A stretch of DNA of 64,000 nt from Cohnella faecalis (GCF_003570905.1 NZ_QXJM01000037.1:124001-188000); one strand, 5' to 3'; positions 18,208-26,585 are shown, counted from the first letter of the stretch. Numbers and translations: made by a program. The notes: a model not told the origin generated them from the letters alone.

Positions 18208-18522
18208 ATGAAGAGCAAGGTAAATAGGTACCTTTACAATTTGGGTTTAGGAATTTTCGTTTTGTTTATTATTTTTGTTATTCTGTCAAGCTATGTTGAA
18301 AAGGATGGTTCCTATACCATTACAATTTATGGTGAAGTACCCGAAAAATATATTAGTGAAATAAAAGATCCAAATCATTTAGTCAATGGGTATGGATTAA
18401 ATGTTCCTGATGAAAGAGTAGAAATAAGTGCTAAACCGTTCTATGTCTTGTTTAAAAAGAAGGGCAGAGAAATCTTATTAGTCACAAATAATGTGAATAA
18501 ACTGAACGAGTATTTACGGTAA
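18208..18522 (+). CDS. Small single-span membrane protein of unknown function
   Basis: 104 aa. One N-terminal membrane helix (LGIFVLFIIFVILSSYV) is followed by a hydrophilic, likely extracytoplasmic domain of about 75 residues (YTITIYGEVPEKYI...EILLVTNNVNKLNEYL). I do not recognise the family. AGGCGGAGAG lies just upstream. The first 51-bp repeat of array 2 begins 8 bp after its stop codon. Confidence 0.6.
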   Translation: MKSKVNRYLYNLGLGIFVLFIIFVILSSYVEKDGSYTITIYGEVPEKYISEIKDPNHLVNGYGLNVPDERVEISAKPFYVLFKKKGREILLVTNNVNKLNEYLR

Positions 18523-18529
18523 GTAGTTT

Positions 18530-18780
18530 GTTGAAGCCCCACAGTTACTATTCGTGACGGATGACGGGGGGGGGGGATTGGTTTAAGGCACCCACGGTTC
18601 CTATTCGCGGCGGATAGCGGATGAAGGCCTGGTTTAAGACACCCACAGTTACTATTTGTGACAGATGACGGGCAAGCGCTCGGTTTAAGGCACTCACGGT
18701 TTCTATTCGCGGCGGATGGCGGATGAACGCTTGGTTTAAGATACCCACAGTTACTATTTGTGACGGATGACGGGCCGGAG
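18530..18780. repeat. Tandem array 2 (left part): 51-bp units interrupted by an IS element
   Basis: Units begin at 18530, 18581, 18632, 18683 and 18734, each starting GTTTAAG or close variant. Two variants alternate: CAGTTACTATTTGTGAC...GATGACGGGC and CGGTTYCTATTCGCGGCGGAT...GGATGAA. Unit 18734 is cut after 47 bp at 18780 by the IS element, and its last four bases appear at 20205-20208. The first unit contains a run of eleven G (18566-18576). Confidence 0.93.
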
Positions 18781-20196
18781 GATGACGTAAAATTGTTTGT
18801 GTACCATGTTTTGGAGTCTTACCAAAACAAAAAAAAGTAGGGTATTCTCGGGGTTACGACGCCACCAAGAAGGAGCCCTACTCGATGACTACTATACCCG
18901 AAAACATGCTTAACGATCTATTTGAAAATCTTGTCACACAGTTTGTGAAACAGAACATTGAGACGATCATGCGAGCTGAAATCAAACACATGTTGGAGGA
19001 GCAGGAAGAACATCAGCGTAATAGCCGGAACGGTTATTACACGCGCACCCTCCACACGAAGTATGGTCACATTGAAGATCTCCAGGTACCACGTGACCGT
19101 AATGGCCAATTCCAAACCAGCGTATTCGAGCCGTATCAGCGCCGAGATGGTTGGCTAGAGGAAGCTGTTATTCAGATGTACAAAAGCGGTATGGGCACAC
19201 GAGACGTCGCCCGTTTCATTGAAAGCATGTTTGGTAGCCAATATTCGCCTACGACCGTCAGTAATATTACAGCGACAGTGTTGGAGGACATTCAAATCTG
19301 GCTGCAGCGCCCGCTAAAAAAACGTTACTCGGTTATTTATCTCGACGGTCTTTACGTCAAACTCAAACGCGGCACCGTAAGTGGCGAAGTCGTTTACTTT
19401 GCGATGGGGATCGACGAAGATGGTCACCGGCAAATCCTTGGCTTCTACATTGGCGGCCAAGAGAGTTCAAATGGCTGGCGGGAAGTACTCAAAGATCTTT
19501 ATAAACGCGGGGCGACAGACGTGCTGCTCGGCGTGTTTGACGGCCTGACAGGGCTTGAAGCAGCCTTCCGCGAGACTTACCCGAAAGCCGACGTGCAGCA
19601 TTGTGTGGTGCACAAAGTCCGTGCTACTTTCCCAAAAATCCGGGTGCAACATCGAACGGAAGTTATCGAGGATATCAAAACGGTTTACACGGCTGAGGAC
19701 AAAGATCTTGCATTAGCAGCCTTCGACACGGTTTACGCAAAGTGGGGCAAATTGTATCCAAAAGAGATGGAACTTTGGAAGGAGCAACTGCCTACGTTGC
19801 TGACCTTTTACAAATTTCCCAGCCTCATCAAGGAAGCCATTTACACTTCCAACCCAATCGAGCGGATGAATAAGGAAATCCGCAAGAGACTCAAGCCGAT
19901 GAATAGTTTAACGAACATGGATGCGGCAGAGAAGATCGTTTACTTGCAGGCAATCGACTACAACGAACGTAACGAAAGTCGCGCCATACGTGGGTTTGCA
20001 GATCCTGAAGTGAAGAAGAAGTTAACCGAGATGTTTGAGGCACGATATTCGGACAAGATAACATCCGAGGAGTAGCGCCACAAAAACCAATCTCCCGCGC
20101 CTTCGCTTGAGCTGCGCTCTCCGCCAACTCTAAAACCTAAAATCATGTCCATCATCCCGATGGAAAAACCTACTACACAAACTTCTTGACGCTACC
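18781..20196 (+). mobile_element. IS256-family insertion sequence, 1416 bp, with 8-bp target duplication
   Basis: The terminal repeats (18781-18804 and inverted 20173-20196) match at 16 of 24 positions, sharing the block GTTTGTGTA. Both flanks carry GGCCGGAG (18773-18780 and 20197-20204), an 8-bp duplication typical of IS256. Joining the flanks after removing one copy restores a 51-bp array unit exactly, which proves the boundaries. It carries one intact transposase gene, so it may still be active. Confidence 0.95.
18885..20075 (+). CDS. IS256-family transposase
   Basis: 396 aa, the normal size of an IS256/mutator-type DDE transposase. The catalytic residues are visible in YLDGLYVKLK (first D), LGVFDGLTGLEAAF (second D) with the family C/H pair in DVQHCVVHKVR, and SNPIERMNKEIRKRLKPM (E). 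The N-terminal region (NRNSRNGYYTRTL-like HQRNSRNGYYTR, then LQVPRDRNGQF) is family standard. A GGAG sits before ATG 18885. No frame damage is seen. Confidence 0.97.
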   Translation: MTTIPENMLNDLFENLVTQFVKQNIETIMRAEIKHMLEEQEEHQRNSRNGYYTRTLHTKYGHIEDLQVPRDRNGQFQTSVFEPYQRRDGWLEEAVIQMYKSGMGTRDVARFIESMFGSQYSPTTVSNITATVLEDIQIWLQRPLKKRYSVIYLDGLYVKLKRGTVSGEVVYFAMGIDEDGHRQILGFYIGGQESSNGWREVLKDLYKRGATDVLLGVFDGLTGLEAAFRETYPKADVQHCVVHKVRATFPKIRVQHRTEVIEDIKTVYTAEDKDLALAAFDTVYAKWGKLYPKEMELWKEQLPTLLTFYKFPSLIKEAIYTSNPIERMNKEIRKRLKPMNSLTNMDAAEKIVYLQAIDYNERNESRAIRGFADPEVKKKLTEMFEARYSDKITSEE

Positions 20197-20204
20197 GGCC
20201 GGAG

Positions 20205-20290
20205 ATTGGTTTAAGACAATCACGGTTTCTATTCGCGGCGAATAGCGGTTGAACGCTTAGTTTAAGGCACCCCGATTACTAAATGGTTCA
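20205..20290. repeat. Tandem array 2 (right part), beyond the IS element
   Basis: ATTG (20205-20208) completes the interrupted unit. A full 51-bp unit starts at 20209 (GTTTAAGACAATCACGG) and a decaying one at 20260 (GTTTAAGGCACCCCGATTAC). The spacing continues in phase with the left part. Confidence 0.9.
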
Positions 20291-20406
20291 TAATTCGGGT
20301 TTACCCGTCCTTAGAATTAAGGGGAACCAGGATCAATCCGACAAAGGATGATAAATGGGTAAGTATGTAAAGAATAATAAGTATGCAATGAATAAGGGGA
20401 TTGCCA

Positions 20407-21090
20407 ATGATTTCTTTCCTTATGAGTATGCTTTTTTATCAAAGATCGGATAAAGCTTTTACTGTTGAGGAGATCAATCAGTTTGAGCTCATGTTTTCTG
20501 AAGCTCATCAAAACGGTGGATTAGTAAATTTCAATTCTGTGTTCCCCAAATATCGCTTTATTGATTACATCATTCAACAAAAAAACGCGGTAGCTCACGG
20601 TTCTAATAACATGGGAATTGAAAGTTTTGAAACCAGAAGGCAAACCTTGTACAACGGCAAGCTGGTTGACGCCATCTTTGCTAGCAAAGATGGTATTTGG
20701 CCAATTTTCTATGCTGTTTTTGATAGAGGAAAGTTAGTAAGCAATTTTAGAAACGGGTGCATTAAGACAAGGAGTAAAAAGAGGTACTACTTCTTTTCAT
20801 TAACCAAGCAAACATTGGATAGAAACCCATGGACTACTGGGATGATTTATTTCATGCTCTCAGAAACTTTTGAACTAACAAGCACTTCTAAAATTTATTT
20901 TGATGAATGGGTCAGCAAGCAAGAGGTCAAGCCAATGCTTAGATTATGTGTATGTAAAGAAGACTTTGAATACATCAATAAGATTTCCACCCATAAACAA
21001 ACAGAATCATTATTGACTACATGGTTTTTTTATAAATTAAGAACATCTCTTTTACGATATTTGAGAAAGAATGTTGCTAGGAGTTATTAA
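20407..21090 (+). CDS. Protein of unknown function with an AHGSNN...DAIFAS...IWPIFYAV core
   Basis: 227 aa from ATG 20407, eight bases after AAGGGG (TTG 20401 is too close). I do not recognise a named family. The core runs VAHGSNNMGIESFETRRQ, LVDAIFASKDGIWPIFYAVFDR, FRNGCIKT and FDEWVSKQEVKP. A His-Gly-Ser near the start followed by a hydrophobic strand with F-A resembles small ADP-ribosyltransferase-like folds, but this is only a pattern resemblance. The stop overlaps the start of the next gene by one base (TAATG), so the pair is probably coupled. Confidence 0.55.
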   Translation: MISFLMSMLFYQRSDKAFTVEEINQFELMFSEAHQNGGLVNFNSVFPKYRFIDYIIQQKNAVAHGSNNMGIESFETRRQTLYNGKLVDAIFASKDGIWPIFYAVFDRGKLVSNFRNGCIKTRSKKRYYFFSLTKQTLDRNPWTTGMIYFMLSETFELTSTSKIYFDEWVSKQEVKPMLRLCVCKEDFEYINKISTHKQTESLLTTWFFYKLRTSLLRYLRKNVARSY

Positions 21091-21686
21091 TGAAACCATA
21101 CATTCGTCAGTATTTTTTCCTTATCCTCGGTGGTTTAATTATTGTTTCTGGAATTGGTTATACCGTAATCGATTTTTTGAATAATAATTCTCTCGGCAGC
21201 AGAGTCAAGATAATTGCACCTGATACGAAAGAAGTATTGTTAGCACCGGGAAGATACGATTTGTTTTACGAATACAGTTCAAAAGTTTATGATGCAGGGA
21301 TTATCAAGTTAAAAAGGGAAAATAAGTTCAACGATCCTTACGAATTAATATCTGTGAAAATATCCGATGTAAGAGACGGTAAGGTCTTGAAGATCGTAAA
21401 GGAATCCTCAACATCATTCACGTTGGACGATATTAAAGGTGAGTCGCTATACAGCTTTGAAGTTTTGGAAGAAGGAAAATATAGCGTTGAGATAAAAACG
21501 ATTGATGAAGTCAAAGAGCAGATTACGATAAGTTTGGTTAATGATTTTACGAAAGAGCTTTTTAACGGCTTTAAGAGAGTTGGCATTATTCTTGTGTTTT
21601 CTATTCCATTTCTGTTGATTGGGTGGTTCATGTATTCAAGAGAAGAAAGAAGGAGAAGAATTCAAATTGTAGGTTATACAAAATGA
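21090..21686 (+). CDS. Membrane protein with two terminal helices, unknown function
   Basis: 198 aa. A membrane helix near each end (YFFLILGGLIIVSGIGYTVI; VGIILVFSIPFLLIGWFMY) brackets a beta-rich extracytoplasmic domain of about 130 residues. The protein ends with a basic tail (SREERRRRIQ). The middle part (APGRYDLFYEYSS, GESLYSFEVLEEGKYSVEI) looks like a beta-sandwich sensing or binding module. It is coupled to the preceding gene by a one-base overlap. Confidence 0.6.
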   Translation: MKPYIRQYFFLILGGLIIVSGIGYTVIDFLNNNSLGSRVKIIAPDTKEVLLAPGRYDLFYEYSSKVYDAGIIKLKRENKFNDPYELISVKISDVRDGKVLKIVKESSTSFTLDDIKGESLYSFEVLEEGKYSVEIKTIDEVKEQITISLVNDFTKELFNGFKRVGIILVFSIPFLLIGWFMYSREERRRRIQIVGYTK

Positions 21687-22052
21687 ACATCCATCAATAA
21701 AAGCAAACGATTCGATCGGACTGATATAACACCGCTTATCGAAGAATTAGATCATCTTGGATACTACAAATATATTGAAAAAGATGGCTCAACCTTAAAA
21801 TCAGTGCTTGACGGCTAAGTCCCCATGCGATGCCGATTGCACTCCAGTAGGTACCGAGACATTACTTTCGTCGATCAAGGGAATGAGACGAAGGTCATTG
21901 AAACGTTCGACGCGGAAAGCTCCAACCCCGTCGAGCTCCAGCAAGCAGGCTGGCAAGCGATTATGGACAATTTCAAAGCCTATGAAGACGCCGGGGAAGG
22001 TGCCCGGCATCTTCCCTTGTTAATCCAAGTATTAGTGCGCTCTCCGTTATCC
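21687..22052. other. Gene-poor stretch with two decayed coding remnants
   Basis: An open fragment without a start (about 21694-21819, RFDRTDITPLIEELDHLGYY) ends at TAA 21817-21819 and matches nothing I know. The second remnant (21849-22000) is listed separately. No intact gene is supported here. Confidence 0.5.
21849..22000 (+). pseudogene. C-terminal fragment of an AHSA1/SRPBCC-family protein
   Basis: About 50 codons read ITFVDQGNETKVIETFDAES, then NPVELQQAGWQAIMDNF. This is the typical last third of an AHSA1-type SRPBCC protein (ITFxDxGxKTxVxExFDxExxN...GWQxILxNFKxY). No start or N-terminal two thirds is present upstream. It is a truncated remnant. Confidence 0.7.
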
Positions 22053-22469
22053 TTAACCTTGAGCTGCATCCGTGTTCATGTAGTTGATTGCCCACATATG
22101 GCCATCCAAGTCCTCGAAGGCCCAATGATACATGAATCCATAATCCTCAGGTTCTTCGTACGATTTCCCGCCCAAGGAGACCGCAGTATTCACGATTTCA
22201 TCCACCTTTTCTCGGCTCTCGAAGGCCAATGCGATCGTCATTTGCGCATACTTTTCCGTATCAACGGTTTCCTTCTGCGTGAGCGACTTTAAAAGTTCTT
22301 TGGTGAGCAGCATGACCTGCAGGTTGTCGCCGATCACGATGGCTACCGACTTTTCATTCTCGGGGAATTGCGGGTTGAGCTCGAATCCGAGTCCGGTGAA
22401 GAACGCCTTCGATTGTTCTACGTTGTTTACAGGCAGATTGAAGCTCGTGAATGTGGACATTAATGCCAT
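22053..22469 (-). CDS. VOC superfamily (glyoxalase/extradiol-dioxygenase-like) protein
   Basis: 138 aa of the single-domain PhnB/YaeR-like VOC type. Visible signatures are SFNLPVNNVEQSKAFFTGLGF at the N-terminus and YGFMYHWAFEDLDGHMWAINYM at the C-terminus, where the metal-site region of VOC proteins ends in GH.W. Substrate unknown. ATG 22469 follows GATGAGGTG; an upstream start at 22490 would include that site. It is the only minus-strand gene in this part of the accessory stretch. Confidence 0.8.
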   Translation of the reverse strand: MALMSTFTSFNLPVNNVEQSKAFFTGLGFELNPQFPENEKSVAIVIGDNLQVMLLTKELLKSLTQKETVDTEKYAQMTIALAFESREKVDEIVNTAVSLGGKSYEEPEDYGFMYHWAFEDLDGHMWAINYMNTDAAQG

Positions 22470-22618
22470 TTTTAAACACCTCATCGTCAAATTGGTTCGT
22501 TGTCATTGATGGCTTCGTTTATTTAGACGAAAGTCGATCCGGGAATTCATCGGTCTACTTGATTCCTGCCACTCCTGTATTGTTGTAATTCCCCAACCAC
22601 AACAAAAGGAATAAGCAG

Positions 22619-22954
22619 ATGCAAACCCAGTATATCAACGAACTTCTCAACATACCAGAGTTACACGTAAGCCAGATTCTGTTTGTCGATCACAATGAAC
22701 TTCATATCGCCGCCACTCCCGTCTCCCTTCTTCAAAGCTGCTCGATCTGCCTGTCGGTGCAGCACGTGATTCGCAAAGGTACCAATGGGACGCGAACCGT
22801 ACGCCATCTGTCAGTCTTCAAGAGGAAATCCTTTCTGCACGTACCGGCGATTCGTTTGTTCTGTACGACTTGTCATACCGGATTCGGATGGATCTACGAA
22901 TTCGTGGGGCACAAACAACGCTACAGCAAGATGGAAAAAACATTTGGGAAATAA
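22619..22954 (+). pseudogene. ISL3-family transposase, N-terminal fragment
   Basis: 111 codons encode the ISL3 zinc-ribbon region: SCSICLSVQHVIRKG, RTVRHLSVFKRKSFL, RLFCTTCHTGFGWIYEFV, KQRYSKMEKTF. The rest of the roughly 400-aa transposase is missing. No matching terminal repeats were located, so only the relic remains. Confidence 0.75.
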
Positions 22955-23009
22955 GTACCGAGAGGACTTTTGGAATCATTAATAAACTTTTGAAGGAAAA
23001 CTAGTTGAG

Positions 23010-23051
23010 CCACCAAGAGAGCACAGGGGAACCTTGCGTTTGGTGGTTTTT
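23010..23051 (+). terminator. Hairpin terminator after the ISL3 remnant
   Basis: CCACCAA (23010-23016) pairs with TTGGTGG (23040-23046), followed by TTTTT. It could be the terminator of the former IS or an upstream gene. Confidence 0.6.
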
Positions 23052-23168
23052 GTATGTTTGTTTTGAACGTCTTAAATTAAGGAAATCTTTAGTGCCATCA
23101 GAAGGGAAATGGGATACAATTCCATCAAGGAAAAAATCGGCTAACAATGAAGATAAGGAGTGAATTCT

Positions 23169-23624
23169 ATGCCTAAATCTATCGAATTATCCGATGAGCA
23201 GTATCGCACGTTGATAGAACTCGTTTACCTTGGCTCATGGATCGCTAATGCAACAAAGCTTTCGGAAGAAGAGATGAACCAGGATTACATCAAGCTGGAA
23301 CAGCTTCTCTACAAGCAATCGAAAATGTTCAAATCCGAGGACATAATTGCGTTGGATAAGCGGACGAATAGCTACTATACAACAAGCTTCTTTGAAGATG
23401 GGATGATGCCCGTCGTTGAACAATATGACGATGATAGCTTCTGGGAAGAGTTGTCTTCGCGGTTGGCCAAAAGGGATCTCCTCAAGGAAACGGGTCCCGT
23501 TCATAAATGGTCAGAGAAGCAGCTCTCGCGAAAATATGAGCTGGAGGAATATTATGAACAAGAGTTCACTGAGAACGGGCTTCGAAACTTAGTGTTGAAG
23601 AAGGAGCGGGGAGCCATTTCATGA
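23169..23624 (+). CDS. Conserved hypothetical protein, acidic, 151 aa
   Basis: ATG 23169 follows AAGGAGTG; a GTG at 23160 is in frame but overlaps that site. The protein is helical and acidic, starting MPKSIELSDEQYRTLIELVYLGSWIANA and ending with a charged coil (KYELEEYYEQEFTENGLRNL). Similar small proteins occur in bacilli without known function. It overlaps the following nucleotidyltransferase by four bases (ATGA), so the two are co-translated. Confidence 0.7.
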   Translation: MPKSIELSDEQYRTLIELVYLGSWIANATKLSEEEMNQDYIKLEQLLYKQSKMFKSEDIIALDKRTNSYYTTSFFEDGMMPVVEQYDDDSFWEELSSRLAKRDLLKETGPVHKWSEKQLSRKYELEEYYEQEFTENGLRNLVLKKERGAIS

Positions 23625-24202
23625 CTCATTTTAGTTCAGATCATTTGGAGCAATATTTAATACGAATTATTGAACAAAACAAATTGGTATACGATTTTCT
23701 TAATCAAGTCCAAAAACTAAAAATCAATCACTATTACATAGGTGCTGGTTGTATCACTCAAACGGTATGGAATCACTTATGCGGAATGCCACTGTCCTAT
23801 GGAATTAAGGATATTGACTTTGTTTATTTTGATGATGACTTATCGGAGCAAAGAGAAGAAGAAACGAAAAGTGAAGTGGAACGATTGTTTTCTGAATTGC
23901 CTTTCAAAATAGATGTGAAAAATCAGGCACGAGTGCATCTTTGGTACAAGGATCGGTTTGGATATGAAATAAAACCATACCGATCTCTGGAAGACGCGAT
24001 AAATACATGGCCAACTACGGCAACTGCATTAGGAGCGAGAATATCGGGTAGCGATTGGGACGTGTATGCTCCGTTTGGGCTTGAAGATTTGTTTGGAATG
24101 ATTGTTAGACCGAATAAAGCACAGATCACAAAAGAGATTTATGAGGATAAGGTCAGACGTTGGAAAGGCCAGTGGGATAAATTAATAATTGTTGAATGGT
24201 AG
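23621..24202 (+). CDS. Nucleotidyltransferase family protein (PF06042-like)
   Basis: 193 aa. The nucleotidyltransferase pattern appears as YYIGAGCITQTVWNHLCGMPLSYGIKDIDFVYFDDD, where the I-K-D-I-D-F segment carries the metal-binding aspartates. Later RVHLWYKDRFGYEIKPYRSLEDAINTWPTTATALGAR and PFGLEDLFGMIVRPN match the YiaA/YtlD-like NTP_transf_6 family. Substrate unknown. It starts inside the stop of the preceding gene (ATGA). Confidence 0.8.
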   Translation: MTHFSSDHLEQYLIRIIEQNKLVYDFLNQVQKLKINHYYIGAGCITQTVWNHLCGMPLSYGIKDIDFVYFDDDLSEQREEETKSEVERLFSELPFKIDVKNQARVHLWYKDRFGYEIKPYRSLEDAINTWPTTATALGARISGSDWDVYAPFGLEDLFGMIVRPNKAQITKEIYEDKVRRWKGQWDKLIIVEW

Positions 24203-24218
24203 AAAGGGAGGATTTCTA

Positions 24219-24372
24219 ATGATAGAAATTCGTCGGTATATTTCATCTGATAGAGAGAATGGAGCTTATCGAATCAAGCTCTAAAGAAGAACGGACAAAG
24301 GCACATGAGTTCTATAAGAAAAAGGGATTTAAGGTAACGGGATATAGATTTGTAAAGAGGGTAGAATCATAA
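24219..24372 (+). pseudogene. Internally deleted GNAT acetyltransferase remnant
   Basis: A good RBS (GAAAGGGAGG) and ATG 24219 start MIEIRRYISSD, but the frame stops at 24284. In another frame, from 24259 to 24372, the sequence reads SSKEERTKAHEFYKKKGF, VTGYRFVKRVES. That end matches the tail of the intact GNAT gene at 31929-32381 (KEERKPAHELYKQMGFEITGYRFIKKLEA). The middle with the acetyl-CoA loop has been deleted. Confidence 0.75.
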
Positions 24373-24413
24373 TCGAATGGCAGAACTTCTGTAGAGGAGA
24401 TTTGGAGAATCCA

Positions 24414-24899
24414 ATGGGATATATTATGGAACTAAGAAAATTTGTTGGAACTCGTCCTCTTATTATGGTCGGTGCATGTGTTCTAATTTTTAATGAACAG
24501 GGACACTTATTACTCCAAAGGCGCACGGACAGTCTGGACTGGGGCACGATCGGCGGGGCACTGGAACCAGGGGAATCATTAGAAGAAGCAGCCGCGCGTG
24601 AGTTGTTCGAAGAAGCTGGGTTAAAAGCAAAAGCCTTTAAGTTTATAACCGTTTTTTCCGGAGCGGATATGTATTACAAATATCCGCATGGAGACGAAGT
24701 TTATAATGTATTGGCTGTCTATGAAGCGATAGATGTAGAAGGCACACCTACCATAAATGACGATGAGGGACTTGAACTGCGTTATTTTACACTCAAAGAA
24801 CCAATAGCTGAAATTAATTCATTCACAGAGTCGATTCTAAGAAAATTAGGTTACATTCAAACGAAAACAGAATTGAAGGACTTTGAAAGACTTAATTAA
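24414..24899 (+). CDS. Nudix hydrolase
   Basis: 161 aa. The full Nudix box is present (GALEPGESLEEAAARELFEEAG, split here as GALEPGESLEEAAAREL and FEEAGL) with the preceding DWGTIGG. The protein should hydrolyse a nucleoside diphosphate linked to another moiety; substrate unknown. ATG 24414 is preferred (GGAG seven bases upstream); TTG 24402 is possible. It follows the GNAT remnant by 41 bp. Confidence 0.85.
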   Translation: MGYIMELRKFVGTRPLIMVGACVLIFNEQGHLLLQRRTDSLDWGTIGGALEPGESLEEAAARELFEEAGLKAKAFKFITVFSGADMYYKYPHGDEVYNVLAVYEAIDVEGTPTINDDEGLELRYFTLKEPIAEINSFTESILRKLGYIQTKTELKDFERLN

Positions 24900-24923
24900 C
24901 TTTGAAAAATGAGGTAGCTCTAA

Positions 24924-25097
24924 TTGACTAAAGTTGAGTTAGTTAAAGATTCGATATGGATTCTGATAATGACGGTTGTTTTTGTTGCCTTTTTCTCGAA
25001 AAAATTCAAGAAAAAATGGAAAGCAGCTATAGTATATTTCTTGGTTTTTATAGCGGTTAAGGCAATCGCGAATTTAGTTGCAATGCTTTTCGTTTGA
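24924..25097 (+). CDS. Small two-helix membrane protein, 57 aa
   Basis: A TTG start 7 bases after GAGGTAGC opens a 57-aa frame. It has two hydrophobic helices (IWILIMTVVFVAFF; AAIVYFLVFIAVKAIANLVA) joined by a very basic loop (SKKFKKKWK). Function unknown. Codon use and the ribosome binding site support it as real. Confidence 0.55.
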   Translation: MTKVELVKDSIWILIMTVVFVAFFSKKFKKKWKAAIVYFLVFIAVKAIANLVAMLFV

Positions 25098-25171
25098 GAT
25101 TGGATCGATCCGGGCATTTCAGATAATGAAGATAAATCGATCTGCTTCGAAATTAAGGGGGGTACACTTAC

Positions 25172-25789
25172 GTGGGAGTAAAAGAGACGGACGTAATCAA
25201 CTCGCCTGTTCTAGATAATATTGAATCGGTTATGAAGACATTTACTAGACCATGGTTTATTGCCGGGGGTTGGTCGATTGACCTAGCAGTAGGTGAAAAA
25301 ACTAGAAATCATAAAGATATGGATATCTGTATCTTTAGAGAAGATGTTGAGTATGCTCTTGAGCATTTTCAGGGATGGGACGTTCATGTTGCAGTACCTG
25401 GCGAACATCGTCTGGAACGTGTAAACGAATTAGGTGACTTAAATCCTCCGAGATATTGTTTGCATCTATTCAAGGGGGACGAGTTTTTAGAAATTCTATT
25501 AACGGAACGCAGAAAAGAAGAAGTTATTTTCAGAAAAAATAGAGAAATTAATATGCATATTAGCGACTTTATTAGAGGACACTTACCAAGATTATACGTA
25601 AATCCGGCATGGCAACTTTTATTTAAAAGTTTAAGTACGAGAGAAGAAGACGAACATGATTTTCGAGTTTACAGAGGGCGAGTTAAAGATACCAAGTCAA
25701 AGAAATGGCTTCTTGATAGTATGATCAAAGTAAAAGGGAATGCGGAATGGATCGAAAAGCTTCGTAATGATTTCAGTGAGGGTGGATAA
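25172..25789 (+). CDS. Nucleotidyltransferase resembling lincosamide/aminoglycoside adenylyltransferases
   Basis: 205 aa. The family core is FIAGGWSIDLAVGEKTRNHKD, DMDICIFREDVEYALEHF, i.e. GGW.xDL..G..TR.H.D.D, as in the LinB/AadB-like group. Such enzymes adenylylate antibiotics, but many chromosomal members have no known substrate, so resistance is not claimed. GTG 25172 follows AAGGGGGG. The following gene begins 22 bp downstream. Confidence 0.75.
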   Translation: MGVKETDVINSPVLDNIESVMKTFTRPWFIAGGWSIDLAVGEKTRNHKDMDICIFREDVEYALEHFQGWDVHVAVPGEHRLERVNELGDLNPPRYCLHLFKGDEFLEILLTERRKEEVIFRKNREINMHISDFIRGHLPRLYVNPAWQLLFKSLSTREEDEHDFRVYRGRVKDTKSKKWLLDSMIKVKGNAEWIEKLRNDFSEGG

Positions 25790-25811
25790 TCGGAAATGGA
25801 GGAACTTCCTA

Positions 25812-26156
25812 ATGATATCAGTCGACGAAATTCGAAGTTATGTTCTAACGTTGCCGGAAACGGTAGAAGTGGAGCATTGGGGCAAGCCTTCGTTTCGAAT
25901 TAAAAACAAGATTTTTGTCGTACTGCAAGAGGATGGTCGCACCTTAACCGTCAAAACAATAGGGGATGACCGAGCCATCTATACGGAACTAGACCCGACG
26001 ACATATCGTATACCGGATGCCTATGCTAAGTTGAGTTATATGCATATGAACATTAATCAAGTAGAGCCCGAAGAGGCAAGAGGATTGATTTATAAAGCTT
26101 GGAGCAGCGTTGCCCCTAAGAGACTAGTGAATCGAAAGCCGGGTACGATGTCTTGA
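25812..26156 (+). CDS. MmcQ/YjbR-family protein
   Basis: 114 aa with the CyaY-like YjbR signature: LPETVEVEHWGKPSFRIKNKIFVVL near the start and KLSYMHMNINQVEPEEARGLIYKAWSSVAPKRLV at the end. Family members are implicated in DNA binding, without firm function. ATG 25812 follows GGAGGA by a normal distance; the longer open frame from 25740 overlaps the preceding gene. Confidence 0.8.
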   Translation: MISVDEIRSYVLTLPETVEVEHWGKPSFRIKNKIFVVLQEDGRTLTVKTIGDDRAIYTELDPTTYRIPDAYAKLSYMHMNINQVEPEEARGLIYKAWSSVAPKRLVNRKPGTMS

Positions 26157-26184
26157 GTAGTTAAATGGGAGGCTTGGTCGAATC

Positions 26185-26585
26185 ATGCTTCAAGAAATCA
26201 TTCCGATATTGCGGATATTCGATGAACGGAAGGCGAAAGAGTTTTATTTGGATTATCTTGGCTTCCATCTCGATTGGGAGCACCGATTTGAGCCCGGTAT
26301 GCCTCTTTACATGCAACTTTCGAAGAGTGGGATTAAGCTTCATCTAAGCGAGCATCATGGTGACTGTTGTCCGGGAGCTGCCATACGGATTGGAGTAAAG
26401 GGCATTAGATCCTTTCAAAAACAACTGATAAGTAAGAAGAATCCGTATTCAAGACCGGAATTGAGAAGACCCCGTGGCAAAGCGAAGAATGCGTTGTGAC
26501 TGATCCTTTTGGCAATCGAATTATCTTTTATGAATTTCTTGATAGAGAAGATCAACTAGGAGGGACAGGACAAGATGAATGCTAA
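26185..26585 (+). CDS. Bleomycin-resistance-like glyoxalase superfamily protein, frame broken once
   Basis: VOC-fold protein starting MLQEIIPILRIFDERKAKEFYLDYLGF, with HRFEPGMPLYMQL and GIKLHLSEHHGDCCPG. After PEL at 26461-26463 one G is missing (GAATTG.AGAAG). The next frame continues EKTPWQSEECVVTDPFGNRI, then IFYEFLDRED and stops at 26583-26585. Restored length is 133 aa. The family binds bleomycin or catalyses glyoxalase-like reactions; substrate unknown. Confidence 0.8.

Noticed and set aside
22955..23159. Complete ISL3 element
   Set aside because: Only the N-terminal zinc-ribbon part of the transposase is present and no terminal repeats were found.
17717..25789. Antibiotic resistance region
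   Set aside because: AAC(6')-like and adenylyltransferase-like genes are present, but such chromosomal homologues usually have no shown resistance role, so only family membership is claimed.
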